This document shows, in pieces, positions 8,280 through 17,099 of a stretch of DNA of 38,582 bases. The stretch spans positions 4,193 to 42,774 of the forward strand of contig NZ_LJYG01000105.1 in the NCBI RefSeq assembly GCF_001440035.1. The letters run 5' to 3'. The DNA is from Bradyrhizobium manausense (GTDB lineage: Bacteria > Pseudomonadota > Alphaproteobacteria > Rhizobiales > Xanthobacteraceae). A model generated the notes under the pieces. It ran no database searches. It had not been told where the DNA came from and was given only the letters and a program-made list of their open reading frames with translations. The stretch's first letter is position 1. Each line of letters begins with the position of its first letter. Both the position numbers and the translations under genes were made by a program.

Positions 8280-9286
8280 CTGAACTCGCTGCATCAGATC
8301 CGCTGCCGAAGCCGAAGCGCGACCTCGCGCCGATCCTGCTGCCGGTCGCACTCGCGCTAGCCATGATCCCGCTGGTCGGCTCGCCCTCGACCTGGCTGAC
8401 GCTGACAGCGGCGAGCCTCGCCATGGGCATGATGATTTTCATCATGGCCTCGGGGCTGACGCTGGTGTTCGGCCTGATGGACGTGCTCAATTTCGGCCAC
8501 GGCGCCTTCATCGCGGTCGGCGCCTATGTCGCAACGCTGGTCTTTGCGCCATTTGCGGCCTCGGTGCAGGCGGATTCGCTCTGGCTGAACCTCGCCGTGC
8601 TGGCGCCGGCGGCGCTGCTGTCGATGGCGGTATCAGGCGCGCTCGGCCTCGTCGTCGAACGCGTGCTGATCCTGCCCGTCTATGGCCAGCACCTGAAGCA
8701 GATCCTGATGACAACAGGCGGGCTGATCGTCGCCGAGCAGACGCTGTATGCGCTATGGGGGCCGCAGATCATTCCGATGCCGCTGCCGGCCTCGCTGCGC
8801 GGCTCCTTCATCCTTGGTGACGTCGCGATCGCGAAATACCGCGTGCTGGCCATGCTGATTGGCCTGGCCGTCTTCGTCGCGATCCAGCTCGTGCTCAACC
8901 GCACCAAGCTCGGCCTGTTGATCCGCGCCGGCGTCGAGAATCGCGAGATGGTCGAGGCGCTCGGCTATCGCATCCGCCGGCTGTTCCTCGGCGTGTTCAT
9001 GACGGGATCGGCGCTGGCCGGCCTCGGCGGCGTGATGTGGGCGCTCTATCGCGAGCAGGTCCATGCCTCCATGAGCGACGAGCTCACCGTCCTGATTTTC
9101 GTCGTCGTCATCATCGGCGGCCTCGGTTCGATCGGCGGCTGCTTCATCGGCGCGATCCTGGTGGCCATGGTCGCCAATTACGGCGGCTTCCTGGTGCCGA
9201 AACTCGCCCTCGTCTCCAACATCCTGCTGATGGTCGCCGTTCTGATGTGGCGCCCGCGCGGCCTCTATGCGGTGACCAGCCGATGA
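8276..9286 (+). CDS. branched-chain amino acid-type ABC permease, LivH family
   Basis: A 336-residue inner-membrane permease starting at a GTG that overlaps the LivF stop (GTGA). The open frame continues upstream through the LivF gene in another frame, and that part is rejected. Hydrophobic segments begin near residue 20. ASGLTLVFGLMDVLNFGHGAF is the diagnostic LivH motif, and GVENREMVEALG and VVIIGGLGSIGGCFIGA are the conserved ATPase-contact and late-membrane segments. It pairs with the LivM-like protein encoded next, also through a 4-base overlap, to form the transmembrane channel. Confidence 0.93.
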   Translation: MTELAASDPLPKPKRDLAPILLPVALALAMIPLVGSPSTWLTLTAASLAMGMMIFIMASGLTLVFGLMDVLNFGHGAFIAVGAYVATLVFAPFAASVQADSLWLNLAVLAPAALLSMAVSGALGLVVERVLILPVYGQHLKQILMTTGGLIVAEQTLYALWGPQIIPMPLPASLRGSFILGDVAIAKYRVLAMLIGLAVFVAIQLVLNRTKLGLLIRAGVENREMVEALGYRIRRLFLGVFMTGSALAGLGGVMWALYREQVHASMSDELTVLIFVVVIIGGLGSIGGCFIGAILVAMVANYGGFLVPKLALVSNILLMVAVLMWRPRGLYAVTSR

Positions 9287-10368
9287 TGCTTCTCTCAGGC
9301 GATCCGCCGCGCAGCCGCGTGCTCACGCTCATTCTTGTCGTCATCATCCTGGCGCTGGCGGCAACACCGTTTCTGTTTCCGGGAGCAAAGGCGCTGAACG
9401 TCGCGGCCAAGATCTGCGTCTTTGCCGCCTTGGTCGCGTCCTATGACCTGCTGCTCGGCTACACCGGCACGGTGTCGTTCGCGCACACCATGTTCTACGG
9501 CATCGGCAGCTACGCGATCGCGATCGCGCTGTATGGCATGGGCGCGAACTGGGCCGCGGTCGCCACCGGCATTGTCATCGGCCTGCCGCTGGCCGCGCTG
9601 CTTGCGCTTGCGATCGGCCTGTTCTCGTTGCGGGTGGCCGCGATCTTCTTTGCGATGATCACGCTCGCCGTCGCCTCCGCTTTCCAGGTCCTGGCCTCGC
9701 AATTGTCATGGCTCACCGGCGGTGAGGACGGTCGCAGCTTCCAGCTGCCGGAGCTGCTGCGCCCCGGCACGGTGCTGATCTCCAAGAACCTGTTCGGCTT
9801 CGAGGTCAACGGCCGCATCCTGACCTTCTATCTGGTGTTCGCGATCTCGGCCCTGATGATCCTGGCCCTGCTGCGCGTGGTGAACTCGCCGTTCGGCCGC
9901 GTGCTGCAGGCGATCCGCGAGAACCGCTTTCGTGCCGAGGCGCTCGGCTTCCGCACCGTGTTCCATCTGACCTACGCCAACTGCCTCGCGGCCCTGGTCG
10001 CCGCCAGCGCCGGCATCCTGAACGCGCTGTGGCTGCGCTATGCCGGGCCGGACACCTCGCTCAGTTTCTCCATCATGCTGGACATTCTCCTGATGGTGGT
10101 GATCGGCGGCATGGGCACGATCTACGGCGCGATCATCGGCGCCACGATCTTCATCCTTGCCCAGAATTATCTGCAATCGCTCATGGGCGTCGCCTCCAAA
10201 GCCGCGAGCGAAGCCGGCCTGCCATTGCTGCCGGGGCTGCTGCATCCCGACCGCTGGCTGCTCTGGCTCGGGTTGCTCTTCATCGCAAGCGTGTATTTCT
10301 TCCCGACCGGCGTGGTCGGGCGGCTACGTCACGGCCGTGGCGACAAGAGTGCCGGCACGCCGCATTAG
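9283..10368 (+). CDS. branched-chain amino acid-type ABC permease, LivM family
   Basis: A 361-residue inner-membrane permease. Its start ATG overlaps the LivH stop. YDLLLGYTGTVSFAHTMFYGIGSYA is the LivM family signature, AIRENRFRAEALGFRT the cytoplasmic coupling loop and MLDILLMVVIGGMGTIYGAIIGA the conserved late segment. It completes the five-component importer. The usual final motif FFPTGVVG is present, so the protein is intact. No T-rich terminator is obvious in the 139 bases before the next gene, although CCGGTT...AACCGG makes a short stem near 10430-10460. Confidence 0.93.
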   Translation: MMLLSGDPPRSRVLTLILVVIILALAATPFLFPGAKALNVAAKICVFAALVASYDLLLGYTGTVSFAHTMFYGIGSYAIAIALYGMGANWAAVATGIVIGLPLAALLALAIGLFSLRVAAIFFAMITLAVASAFQVLASQLSWLTGGEDGRSFQLPELLRPGTVLISKNLFGFEVNGRILTFYLVFAISALMILALLRVVNSPFGRVLQAIRENRFRAEALGFRTVFHLTYANCLAALVAASAGILNALWLRYAGPDTSLSFSIMLDILLMVVIGGMGTIYGAIIGATIFILAQNYLQSLMGVASKAASEAGLPLLPGLLHPDRWLLWLGLLFIASVYFFPTGVVGRLRHGRGDKSAGTPH

Positions 10369-10507
10369 GCTTCGATTAACGATGCAACGCAGCGCGCCAG
10401 TTCCGGCTTTGCGAGATATCTGTAGACCGGTTTAAGCCATGGGTAACCGGCTTTCCTAAGCATTACGCCACCTGTCCATAGTATCTCTGCTCCTCCAGGG
10501 GAGTGGG

Positions 10508-13500
10508 ATGCGCCAGGTTTTTCAACAAATGGCAGCTGCGATGGTCCGGGCCGTGAAGGGCGGCCGGGACGCGGCCATGCGGCGCGGCCCGGTGCTGTGG
10601 TTGACACTCTCGGGGGCACTGCTCGTCGCCGGCATCTTCGCCGCGACCGCGATAGCCGTTGGCGACTTTCGGGAGCGCGCGCTCGCCAACAAGGAGCGCG
10701 AGCTGGAGAACACGGTCCTGTTGTTGACCCGGCACTTCGATCAGCAGTTCGAGGACTCCGAAATCGTAGCCGGCGATCTCATCTCGCAGATGAAGCTACC
10801 GGGGATCAGCTCGCCCGAGGCGTTCCGCGAACGCATGTCGAGCGACGAAGCACACCGTATGCTCGCGAACAAGATCAGCGCCGTGAACTACCTCGGCGAC
10901 ATCGCGATCTATGACGTCAACGGCGACCTCATCAACTGGTCGCGAAACGAGCCGCTGCCAAAAATCAACATCGCATCGCGCGCCTACTTTCAGACCTTCA
11001 AGTCCAATCCCCAATCCGAGCCGGTGCTGCTGGAGACCGTGCAGAGCTTTCTCATCGGCAAGTGGACCACCGTGGTCGCGCGCCGCTTGACCGGTCCAAC
11101 GGGCGAATTGCTGGGCATCATGGTGCGGCGGGTCGATCCGGGGAGCTACCAGAAGTATTTTTCCTCCGTATCGCTCGGAGCCGGCGCCGCCATTTCGCTG
11201 TTCGATCGCGGCGGCACGATGCTAGCACGCCATCCGCACGCCGAGGAACTGATCGGCAAGAGCTTCGCCAACGGGCCGTTGCTGAAGAAGATTTTGGCCG
11301 AGGGGGGTCGGAAGACCCTGCGAATCGAGAGCAGTCCGATCGATGGCCAGGGCCGTCTCGCCGCGGGAGCCCCGCTCCAGAATTTTCCCATCATCGTCCT
11401 CGCAACGAATACGATGGAATCGGCCCTCGCCGACTGGCGCGAGCAAACGCGATTCATGATCACCACGGCCATGCTGGCGGCAACGATCATCGCGCTGATC
11501 TTCTTCATGATCATCCGCCAGATCGTCAGGCAGAACCGCGAGGCGCAGCAGCGGCTGGAGGCGGAACGGCGGCGGCTGGACACCGCCCTCAACAACATGT
11601 CGCAGGGGCTGATCCTGTACGATGCCGACGGCTATATCGTCACCTGCAACCGCCGCTACGCCGACATGTTCGGCCTTTCGCACGATGTCATCAAACCGGG
11701 CTGCCACATCCTAGACGCGATGCGCCACCGCAAGGAGCGCGCTGCGTTCGAGGGTGACGTGGAGGCATTCTACGCCGAGGTCATGAGCGTCGTCACCGAA
11801 GGCACCGTTTCCAAGCGGACTCATCAACTGACCGATGGCCGGGCCTTCCAGGTCATCAACACCCCGCTTGCGCAGGGTGGCGTCGCCACCATCGAAGAGA
11901 TCACGGAGCGACGCAATCTCGAGCAAGAACGCGACCGCAACTACACGTTCCTGCGCGAGATCATCGACCACATTCCCTCGCAGATCACGGTGAAGGACGC
12001 TCACACGCGGCGCTACCTTCTGGTCAACCGGATTGCCGAGGACATTTTTGGGGAAGGCGGCAAGACCATCGTCGGCAAGACCGCGGCCGATATCCTGCCG
12101 GAAGCGGACGCCGACATCGTCACGCGCGACGATGATGCGGTGCTGCAATCGCCGGACCGGCTGCTGCAGAAGGAGCAGAGCTGGAAGACCCCGACCGAAG
12201 GCCAGCGCCATACCATTTCAAAGCGCATCGGCATCTGCGACAAGGCCGGCGACCCTCGCTACATCATCAATGTCATCGAGGACGTCACCGAGCAGCGCAA
12301 CACCGCCGAGAAGATCGCGCATATGGCGCATTACGATGCGCTGACCGACCTGCCCAACCGCGTGCTGTTCCGCGAGCAGATCGAGCGCGAGTTGGAGAAG
12401 GTCGTCGGCGGCGCCCGGTTTGCGCTGCTCTATATCGATGTCGACGAATTCAAGGGCATCAACGATTCGCTCGGCCATCATGTCGGCGACGAGCTGTTGA
12501 TGGCGATCGCCGGCCGCATCCGCGCCTGCCTCAAGCCGGGCGATCTGATCGCGCGGCTCGGCGGCGACGAGTTCGCGGTGATCCAGACCGGAATCCAATC
12601 ATCCACCGACGTCCTGGGCTTCGTGAGCCAGATCCAGGAAGCGATCCGCCGTCCCTACCACTGCCTCGGCCACCAGCTCTCCACCGACGCCAGCATCGGC
12701 ATCGCGCTTGCGCCGCAGGACGGGGCCGACCTCGATCAGCTCATCAAGAGTGCCGACCTCGCCATGTACGGCGCCAAGGCGGAGGGGCGGCGCACCTACC
12801 GCTTCTTCGTGCCGGAGATGGACGCGAGCGCCAAGGCGCGCCTCTCGCTGGAGCAGGATCTGCGCCAGGCGCTGGTCAATGGCGGCTTCGAGATCCACTA
12901 CCAGCCGCTGGTCAATCTGCATTCGGGCGAGGTCTCCGGCTGCGAGGCGCTGCTGCGCTGGCGCCATCCCGAACGCGGCATGGTGTCGCCGGCCGAATTC
13001 ATTCCGATCGCCGAGGACACCGGCCTGATCAACCATCTCGGCGACTGGGTGCTGCGCACGGCCTGCAACGAGGCCGCGACCTGGCCCGCCCATGTCCGCC
13101 TCGCGGTCAACGTCTCTCCCGTGCAGCTCAAATGTGGCACGCTGGCGCTCCGGATCGCCGGCGCTCTCGATGCGGCAGGCCTTGATCCGCGGCGGCTCGA
13201 ACTCGAGATCACCGAAGCCGTGCTGATCCGCGACGACGAGGCGGCGCTCCAGATCCTGCACCAGCTCCGCTCGATCGGCGTGCGCATCGCGCTCGACGAT
13301 TTCGGCACCGGCTATTCGTCGCTGAGCTATTTGAAGCGCTTCCCGTTCGACAAGATCAAGATCGACCGCTGCTTCGTCGCCGACATCGCTGACGCCGACG
13401 GCGCGCCCGTGATCGTGCAGGCGGTGGTGAACATCGCGTCCGCCAGCAACATGACCACGGTTGCCGAAGGCGTCGAGACCGAGGCCCAGCGCGAGATGCT

Positions 13501-13618
13501 GCGTGCTCTCGGCTGCACCGAGATGCAGGGCTATTTGTTCAGCAGACCGAGACCGGCCGCCGAGGTGCGTGAGCTGTTCGGCCCAGGCGGTGCCATTCCC
13601 GTGGCGGCGGTGGCCTGA
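10508..13618 (+). CDS. membrane-bound sensor with Cache, PAS, GGDEF and EAL domains (c-di-GMP turnover)
   Basis: A 1036-residue protein. TM1 (about 27-50) and TM2 (about 315-340) flank a periplasmic double-Cache-type sensor. Two PAS domains follow (about 355-470 and 480-600), then GGDEF and EAL. The GGDEF motif is intact (RLGGDEF, 685-689). The inhibitory I-site position reads KPGD instead of RxxD, so product inhibition may be weak. EAL motifs are all present: EALLRW (813), NVSPVQL, ELEITE, ALDDFGTGYSS, KIDRCFV, AEGVET and QGYLFS. Both synthesis and hydrolysis of c-di-GMP are therefore possible. AGGGGAG at 10497-10503 supports the start. One base separates it from a second cyclase gene. Confidence 0.94.
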   Translation: MRQVFQQMAAAMVRAVKGGRDAAMRRGPVLWLTLSGALLVAGIFAATAIAVGDFRERALANKERELENTVLLLTRHFDQQFEDSEIVAGDLISQMKLPGISSPEAFRERMSSDEAHRMLANKISAVNYLGDIAIYDVNGDLINWSRNEPLPKINIASRAYFQTFKSNPQSEPVLLETVQSFLIGKWTTVVARRLTGPTGELLGIMVRRVDPGSYQKYFSSVSLGAGAAISLFDRGGTMLARHPHAEELIGKSFANGPLLKKILAEGGRKTLRIESSPIDGQGRLAAGAPLQNFPIIVLATNTMESALADWREQTRFMITTAMLAATIIALIFFMIIRQIVRQNREAQQRLEAERRRLDTALNNMSQGLILYDADGYIVTCNRRYADMFGLSHDVIKPGCHILDAMRHRKERAAFEGDVEAFYAEVMSVVTEGTVSKRTHQLTDGRAFQVINTPLAQGGVATIEEITERRNLEQERDRNYTFLREIIDHIPSQITVKDAHTRRYLLVNRIAEDIFGEGGKTIVGKTAADILPEADADIVTRDDDAVLQSPDRLLQKEQSWKTPTEGQRHTISKRIGICDKAGDPRYIINVIEDVTEQRNTAEKIAHMAHYDALTDLPNRVLFREQIERELEKVVGGARFALLYIDVDEFKGINDSLGHHVGDELLMAIAGRIRACLKPGDLIARLGGDEFAVIQTGIQSSTDVLGFVSQIQEAIRRPYHCLGHQLSTDASIGIALAPQDGADLDQLIKSADLAMYGAKAEGRRTYRFFVPEMDASAKARLSLEQDLRQALVNGGFEIHYQPLVNLHSGEVSGCEALLRWRHPERGMVSPAEFIPIAEDTGLINHLGDWVLRTACNEAATWPAHVRLAVNVSPVQLKCGTLALRIAGALDAAGLDPRRLELEITEAVLIRDDEAALQILHQLRSIGVRIALDDFGTGYSSLSYLKRFPFDKIKIDRCFVADIADADGAPVIVQAVVNIASASNMTTVAEGVETEAQREMLRALGCTEMQGYLFSRPRPAAEVRELFGPGGAIPVAAVA

Positions 13619-13619
13619 G

Positions 13620-14687
13620 ATGGCAAAGCTCAGCAGGACGCCCGCGAAGACTGTCGATGTCGCCGATTCCTACGCGGTGCGGCTGATGCAGCATCTGGTG
13701 GTGCCGACCTTCGTGATCGATCCGAAGCGGTGCGTAGTGATCTGGAACAAGGCCTGCGAACGGCTGACGGGCGTTGCCGCCTCCGAGGTGATCGGCACCA
13801 ACAGGCATTGGCAGGCGTTCTACGAGACCAAGCGCCCTTGCCTTGCCGATCTGGTTGCGCTCGACCAGCCCGAGCAGCTGCCGGAGCTCTATCCGGAATA
13901 TGCCGCGCGCGGCCATAACGGGCTCGGCTTCTCCGCGGAAAACTGGTGCGTGATGCCGAAGCTCGGCAACCAGCTCTATCTTGCGATCGATGCCGGCCCC
14001 ATCCACGACGAGGCCGGCAATCTGATTGCCGTGGTGGAGACACTGCGCGACCTCACCGACCAGAAGCGTGCCGAAACGGCGCTGAAGGAGCTTGCCACCA
14101 AGGACGGGCTGACTGGCCTGTCGAACCGCCGCGCATTCGACCAGATGCTGGCGAGCGAATGGACCCGCGCGCAGCGGACGCAGAAGCCGTTAGCGCTGCT
14201 GTTCGTCGACGTCGATCATTTCAAGCTGTTCAATGACGAGCACGGCCACCAGAGCGGCGACGAGTGCCTGCGCGCGGTCGCCCGCGTGGTCAGGCGCTAC
14301 GCCTTGCGTCCGCTCGACCTCGCCAGCCGCTATGGCGGCGAGGAATTTGCTCTGATCCTGCCCGAGATGGGCTGCGACGATGCCTGCACCATCGCCGAGG
14401 AGATCCGCCGCGCCGTGATGGCCTTGCAGATCGCCCATGGCGCCCGTGGAGCCGGCGACCGCGTGACCCTCAGTGTCGGCGTCGCCTGTCACGTTCCCGG
14501 CGAGGCCGATGGCACCCCCAATGGCCTGCTGAACGCGGCCGATCAGGCGCTCTATGCCGCCAAGCGGCTCGGCCGCAACCGCGTGGTCTGCTCCGATCGG
14601 GTGCTGGCCGAATTTACCGCCCTCGGCCGGGAAAACGAGCCAGTTAGCGGTCAAGTTCCTGCCGTCGCTCCACGCAAATCGGCCTAA
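13620..14687 (+). CDS. PAS-GGDEF diguanylate cyclase
   Basis: A 355-residue cytoplasmic protein. A PAS-like domain (about 15-145, with IDPKRCVVIWNKACERLTG) precedes a GGDEF domain. The catalytic motif is GGEEF (239-243, an active variant), and a full I-site RPLD (230-233) lies exactly five residues before it, so allosteric product inhibition is expected. The ATG at 13620 follows the preceding stop by one base, pointing to translational coupling. A longer frame from 13461 reads backward into the EAL gene and is rejected. It lacks membrane segments, unlike its partner. The two probably share a sensory output but differ in feedback control. Confidence 0.93.
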   Translation: MAKLSRTPAKTVDVADSYAVRLMQHLVVPTFVIDPKRCVVIWNKACERLTGVAASEVIGTNRHWQAFYETKRPCLADLVALDQPEQLPELYPEYAARGHNGLGFSAENWCVMPKLGNQLYLAIDAGPIHDEAGNLIAVVETLRDLTDQKRAETALKELATKDGLTGLSNRRAFDQMLASEWTRAQRTQKPLALLFVDVDHFKLFNDEHGHQSGDECLRAVARVVRRYALRPLDLASRYGGEEFALILPEMGCDDACTIAEEIRRAVMALQIAHGARGAGDRVTLSVGVACHVPGEADGTPNGLLNAADQALYAAKRLGRNRVVCSDRVLAEFTALGRENEPVSGQVPAVAPRKSA

Positions 14688-14753
14688 AGCGCTGATATTG
14701 CCGCGGCGAGACCGTTGCCCGCCCCTCGCCATTAGGCTAAATGAGGCCTCGTT

Positions 14754-14830
14754 GCGCCCGTAGCTCAGCTGGATAGAGCGTTGCCCTCCGAAGGCAAAGG
14801 TCACACGTTCGAATCGTGTCGGGCGCGCCA
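14754..14830 (+). tRNA. tRNA-Arg (anticodon CCG)
   Basis: The acceptor stem GCGCCCG pairs with CGGGCGC, followed by G and an encoded CCA. The D-arm GCTC-AGCTGGATA-GAGC, anticodon stem TTGCC/GGCAA with loop CTCCGAA (anticodon CCG at 14788-14790) and T-arm ACACG-TTCGAAT-CGTGT are all intact. It reads CGG codons. Decayed sequence begins directly after it, and tRNA 3' ends are common integration sites. Confidence 0.97.
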
Positions 14831-15061
14831 TTAAAAACAAGTACTTAGCGTATTCGATTTTTCTTCCTCACCGGTCGGGTAAGCGGCAGGGATAGCTTGA
14901 CGCATCGATTGCAAACACCGTGCGTGGAGGACCATCAGTGATCCGCCGCGCGACTGCCATCGGCTTCTCTCGCCAAGCCAAGCCTGGTCGCACCGAACCA
15001 CTTCGCGTTACGACATGACCGATGACGGGGTCGAACACGAGGCGGTCCGTGATGATTTTGA
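14831..15061. other. non-coding or decayed stretch after tRNA-Arg
   Basis: No convincing gene is visible. A long minus-strand open frame crosses it, but its Arg/Pro/Ser-rich product looks like a shadow. No copy of the tRNA 3' end, which would mark an attachment site, was found elsewhere in the window. Confidence 0.4.
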
Positions 15062-15247
15062 AACCGGCAAAAGCGCTTTGTGATCGAGCGGGGCGAGATC
15101 GGGCCCGATCTATTCCGAGCAGCCTGCTGGATGGGTCTCGAAGGGCTCGTGTCTAAACATCGCGATCGGCCGTACCGAGCCGGTCGGCAGAAGCACTGGA
15201 TCAAGGTGAAGAACCGGACGCATCCAGCAATGACGCGGGAGCCTTGA
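15062..15247 (+). pseudogene. remnant of an ATP-dependent DNA ligase (LigD-type ligase domain)
   Basis: The frame encodes about 61 residues including GEIGPDLFRAACWMGLEGL and VSKHRDRPYRAGRQKHW, then IKVKNRTHP, ending at TGA 15245-15247. EGLVSK with the later WIKVK are nucleotidyltransferase motifs of ATP-dependent ligases used in bacterial end-joining. An in-frame TGA (15059-15061) blocks the frame upstream, and the lysine-adenylation motif and OB-fold are absent, so it cannot be functional. It is best read as debris of a lost ligase gene or of an integrated element beside the tRNA. Confidence 0.75.
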
Positions 15248-15639
15248 CGTCTCACGGGACCTTCTGGGCGGCCGGCGCCGCGGCAAAAAGCAGCGCCGCG
15301 CTTTCGACCACAGTAATTCTCCCGGCTCTGGAACATGGCCCTAATACCGGATTCGGTCGCGTTCCCATAGCCCGTGTACCCATAACGCCGGCAGCGTGAC
15401 GCGACCAAGGCAATGTCTGCTTTGTCGAGGAGGCCGCAGCGGAAGGTCGGAGAGTCGGCCCCGACCAACTTTGGGCTTTTGGAGGTGGACGGGTCGGGGC
15501 CGCTGGAGGTGCTTGGTTTCGAAGGCACCAAGCAATGAGAAGCCTGCTCACAGATCGCAGGGCGGCTCTGTTCGCTTTCGCACAGTTCCAGCTGCATATT
15601 TTTCCCGACTAGATTCACATATTTCTATGCAGCCGGGGA
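15248..15639. other. intergenic, probably decayed sequence
   Basis: No supported gene on either strand. An 8-bp inverted repeat, GCTGCATA (15591-15598) and TATGCAGC (15626-15633), lies directly before the small gene at 15640 and could be an operator. Confidence 0.4.
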
Positions 15640-15870
15640 ATGAGCGAGGCCTACTCAACCTATTGCAAATGGGACCAAGAGGCCGTGGTGAGTGAAAGTG
15701 GGCGAACCGCAAGCAGATTTTTCATTCGAATGGGGGGCAAAGGTTGGATGGTTTACGATCGAGAGCGCCGGGGCCCGGCGCTGCTCGGTACGGACATAGC
15801 AGCCAATTTGACGAGGGAGCAGGCAGAGCGAGCCTACGAAGTTCTCACTCGCTCAACACCGGAACGCTAA
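15640..15870 (+). CDS. small hypothetical protein (76 aa)
   Basis: A soluble 76-residue protein with FFIRMGGKGWMVYDRERRGPA followed by LTREQAERAYEVL. The pattern (short beta hairpins with an aromatic GWMVYDR strand, then a helix) resembles small uncharacterised rhizobial proteins. I do not assign a function. The ATG lacks a well-spaced ribosome site: CCGGGGA abuts it. An inverted repeat lies 7-49 bases upstream. It is plausible as a gene because the composition is protein-like and differs from the decayed sequence to its left. Confidence 0.55.
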   Translation: MSEAYSTYCKWDQEAVVSESGRTASRFFIRMGGKGWMVYDRERRGPALLGTDIAANLTREQAERAYEVLTRSTPER

Positions 15871-15881
15871 CCACGGAAGAA

Positions 15882-15905
15882 GCCCGCCAGCGTGAAACGG
15901 CGGGC
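15882..15905 (+). terminator. hairpin after the small hypothetical gene
   Basis: GCCCGCC (15882-15888), a 10-base loop and GGCGGGC (15899-15905) form a perfect 7-bp stem 12 bases after the stop codon at 15870. No T-tract follows, so it is only a candidate terminator. Confidence 0.35.
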
Positions 15906-15964
15906 CGCGCGACATCAACGGCCGCTCAGGGCGTCGCGGGGGCGCCATCAGCCACCTTGAAACG

Positions 15965-15979
15965 GCCTGATAATCTCAC
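15965..15979. promoter_or_regulatory. partial LysR-type box upstream of the ATP-grasp gene
   Basis: GATAATCTCAC (15969-15979) is an 11-base exact match, in inverted orientation, to the perfect palindrome at 19417-19431. Over the full 15 bases, 12 match. It lies about 85 bases before the ATP-grasp start codon, where an activator or repressor site is expected. The shared sequence suggests that the LysR protein encoded nearby also acts here. Confidence 0.55.
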
Positions 15980-16064
15980 GTAGAATGTTCCGGAGGGGAC
16001 AAGCAGACTCCCCGTGAGACTTCGGTCCAAGCTCTGCGCAGCACGCAATTCGTGGAGCTTGCGC

Positions 16065-17096
16065 ATGATCGAACGCCAATCACCTCCCCTGCATTCTATG
16101 GCTATTCTTTTCCGGGGCGACGCTGCGGCTCGCCGGGATGTGACCGCTCAGAACAGCCGCTTCGCCGACGTCTTCGAAGCCCTCGCCGCCCTCGGCATCG
16201 AAGCACGCCCGGCGATCTATGATGAGGCCTTCGCCGGGCAAGTCCGCGAACAATTGCTCGCGGTCGACGGCGTGCTCGTCTGGGTCAACCCGATCCAGGA
16301 GGGCCGAGACCGTGCCGGTCTCGACGCGCTGCTGCGCGACGTCGCCGCCAAAGGCGTGTGGGTGAGCGCGCACCCTGATGTGATCCTCAAGATGGGCACC
16401 AAGGAGGTGCTCTATCGGACCCGCTCGATGGGGTGGGGAAGCGACACGGCGCTGTATCAGAACGCCGCGGCAATGCGCGCCGAGCTGCCGGGCAGGCTCG
16501 CGAGCGGCGCGCGCGTGATCAAGCGCAACCGGGGCAATGGGGGCCAAGGCGTCTGGAAGGTCGAGAAGCTTCCGACCTCCTCCATGATAAGAGTGCTGGA
16601 CGCGACCAAGGAAGTCCCCGAGGAGCTGACGCTGGATGATTTTGTCCGTCGCTGCGCGGAGTATTTCGAGAACGGCAGCGTGATCGACCAACCCTTCCAG
16701 CCTCGCCTGAGCGAGGGCGTGGTGCGTTGCTACATGGCAGGCGATCGCTGCGCCGGGTTCGGCCACCACAAGGTCAAGGCCCTGGTCGATACGCCGGCCG
16801 CGCGTTCCCAGGCCGGACCGCGGCTCTATACATCCAACGCAGACCCGCGCTTCCAGCGGCTGCGCCGGTTGATGGAAGACGAATGGACGCCGCAGTTGAC
16901 GTCCTTGATGGATATCGCGAGAGATGACCTGCCCGCGATCTGGGACGCCGACTTCATGCTTGGCCCGGTCGAGGCCGAAGGGAGCGACAGCTACGTGCTC
17001 GGCGAGATCAATGTCAGCTCGGTGCACCCCTACCCGAACGAGGCGCCGGTGCACGTCGCCAGATGGGTTGCCGACCGGCTGCAGCGCAAGCGTTGA
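16065..17096 (+). CDS. ATP-grasp family protein (Cj0069-like)
   Basis: A 343-residue protein with an ATP-grasp pattern. VIKRNRGNGGQGVWKVE (Lys153 and the glycine-rich loop at 157-162) binds ATP, and the C-terminal GEINVSSVHPYPNE (E314, N316) should bind Mg. It resembles the uncharacterised Cj0069 family. ATP-grasp enzymes join a carboxylate to an amine, thiol or similar through an acyl phosphate; the substrate is not evident. The ATG at 16065 is chosen because TGGAG lies 7 bases upstream. A GTG at 16014 and an ATG at 16098 are alternatives. Three bases separate it from the ABC ATPase gene, so it is the first gene of an operon with a FetAB-like transporter. Confidence 0.75.
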   Translation: MIERQSPPLHSMAILFRGDAAARRDVTAQNSRFADVFEALAALGIEARPAIYDEAFAGQVREQLLAVDGVLVWVNPIQEGRDRAGLDALLRDVAAKGVWVSAHPDVILKMGTKEVLYRTRSMGWGSDTALYQNAAAMRAELPGRLASGARVIKRNRGNGGQGVWKVEKLPTSSMIRVLDATKEVPEELTLDDFVRRCAEYFENGSVIDQPFQPRLSEGVVRCYMAGDRCAGFGHHKVKALVDTPAARSQAGPRLYTSNADPRFQRLRRLMEDEWTPQLTSLMDIARDDLPAIWDADFMLGPVEAEGSDSYVLGEINVSSVHPYPNEAPVHVARWVADRLQRKR

Positions 17097-17099
17097 CGC

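Noticed and set aside
14754..14830. attL/attR direct repeats of the tRNA 3' end
   Set aside because: No second copy of the T-arm or 3' end was found in this window, so an island boundary is not demonstrated.
14935..15618. Minus-strand open frame of about 227 codons after the tRNA
   Set aside because: Low-quality composition, no motif, and it runs antisense through the recognisable ligase fragment.
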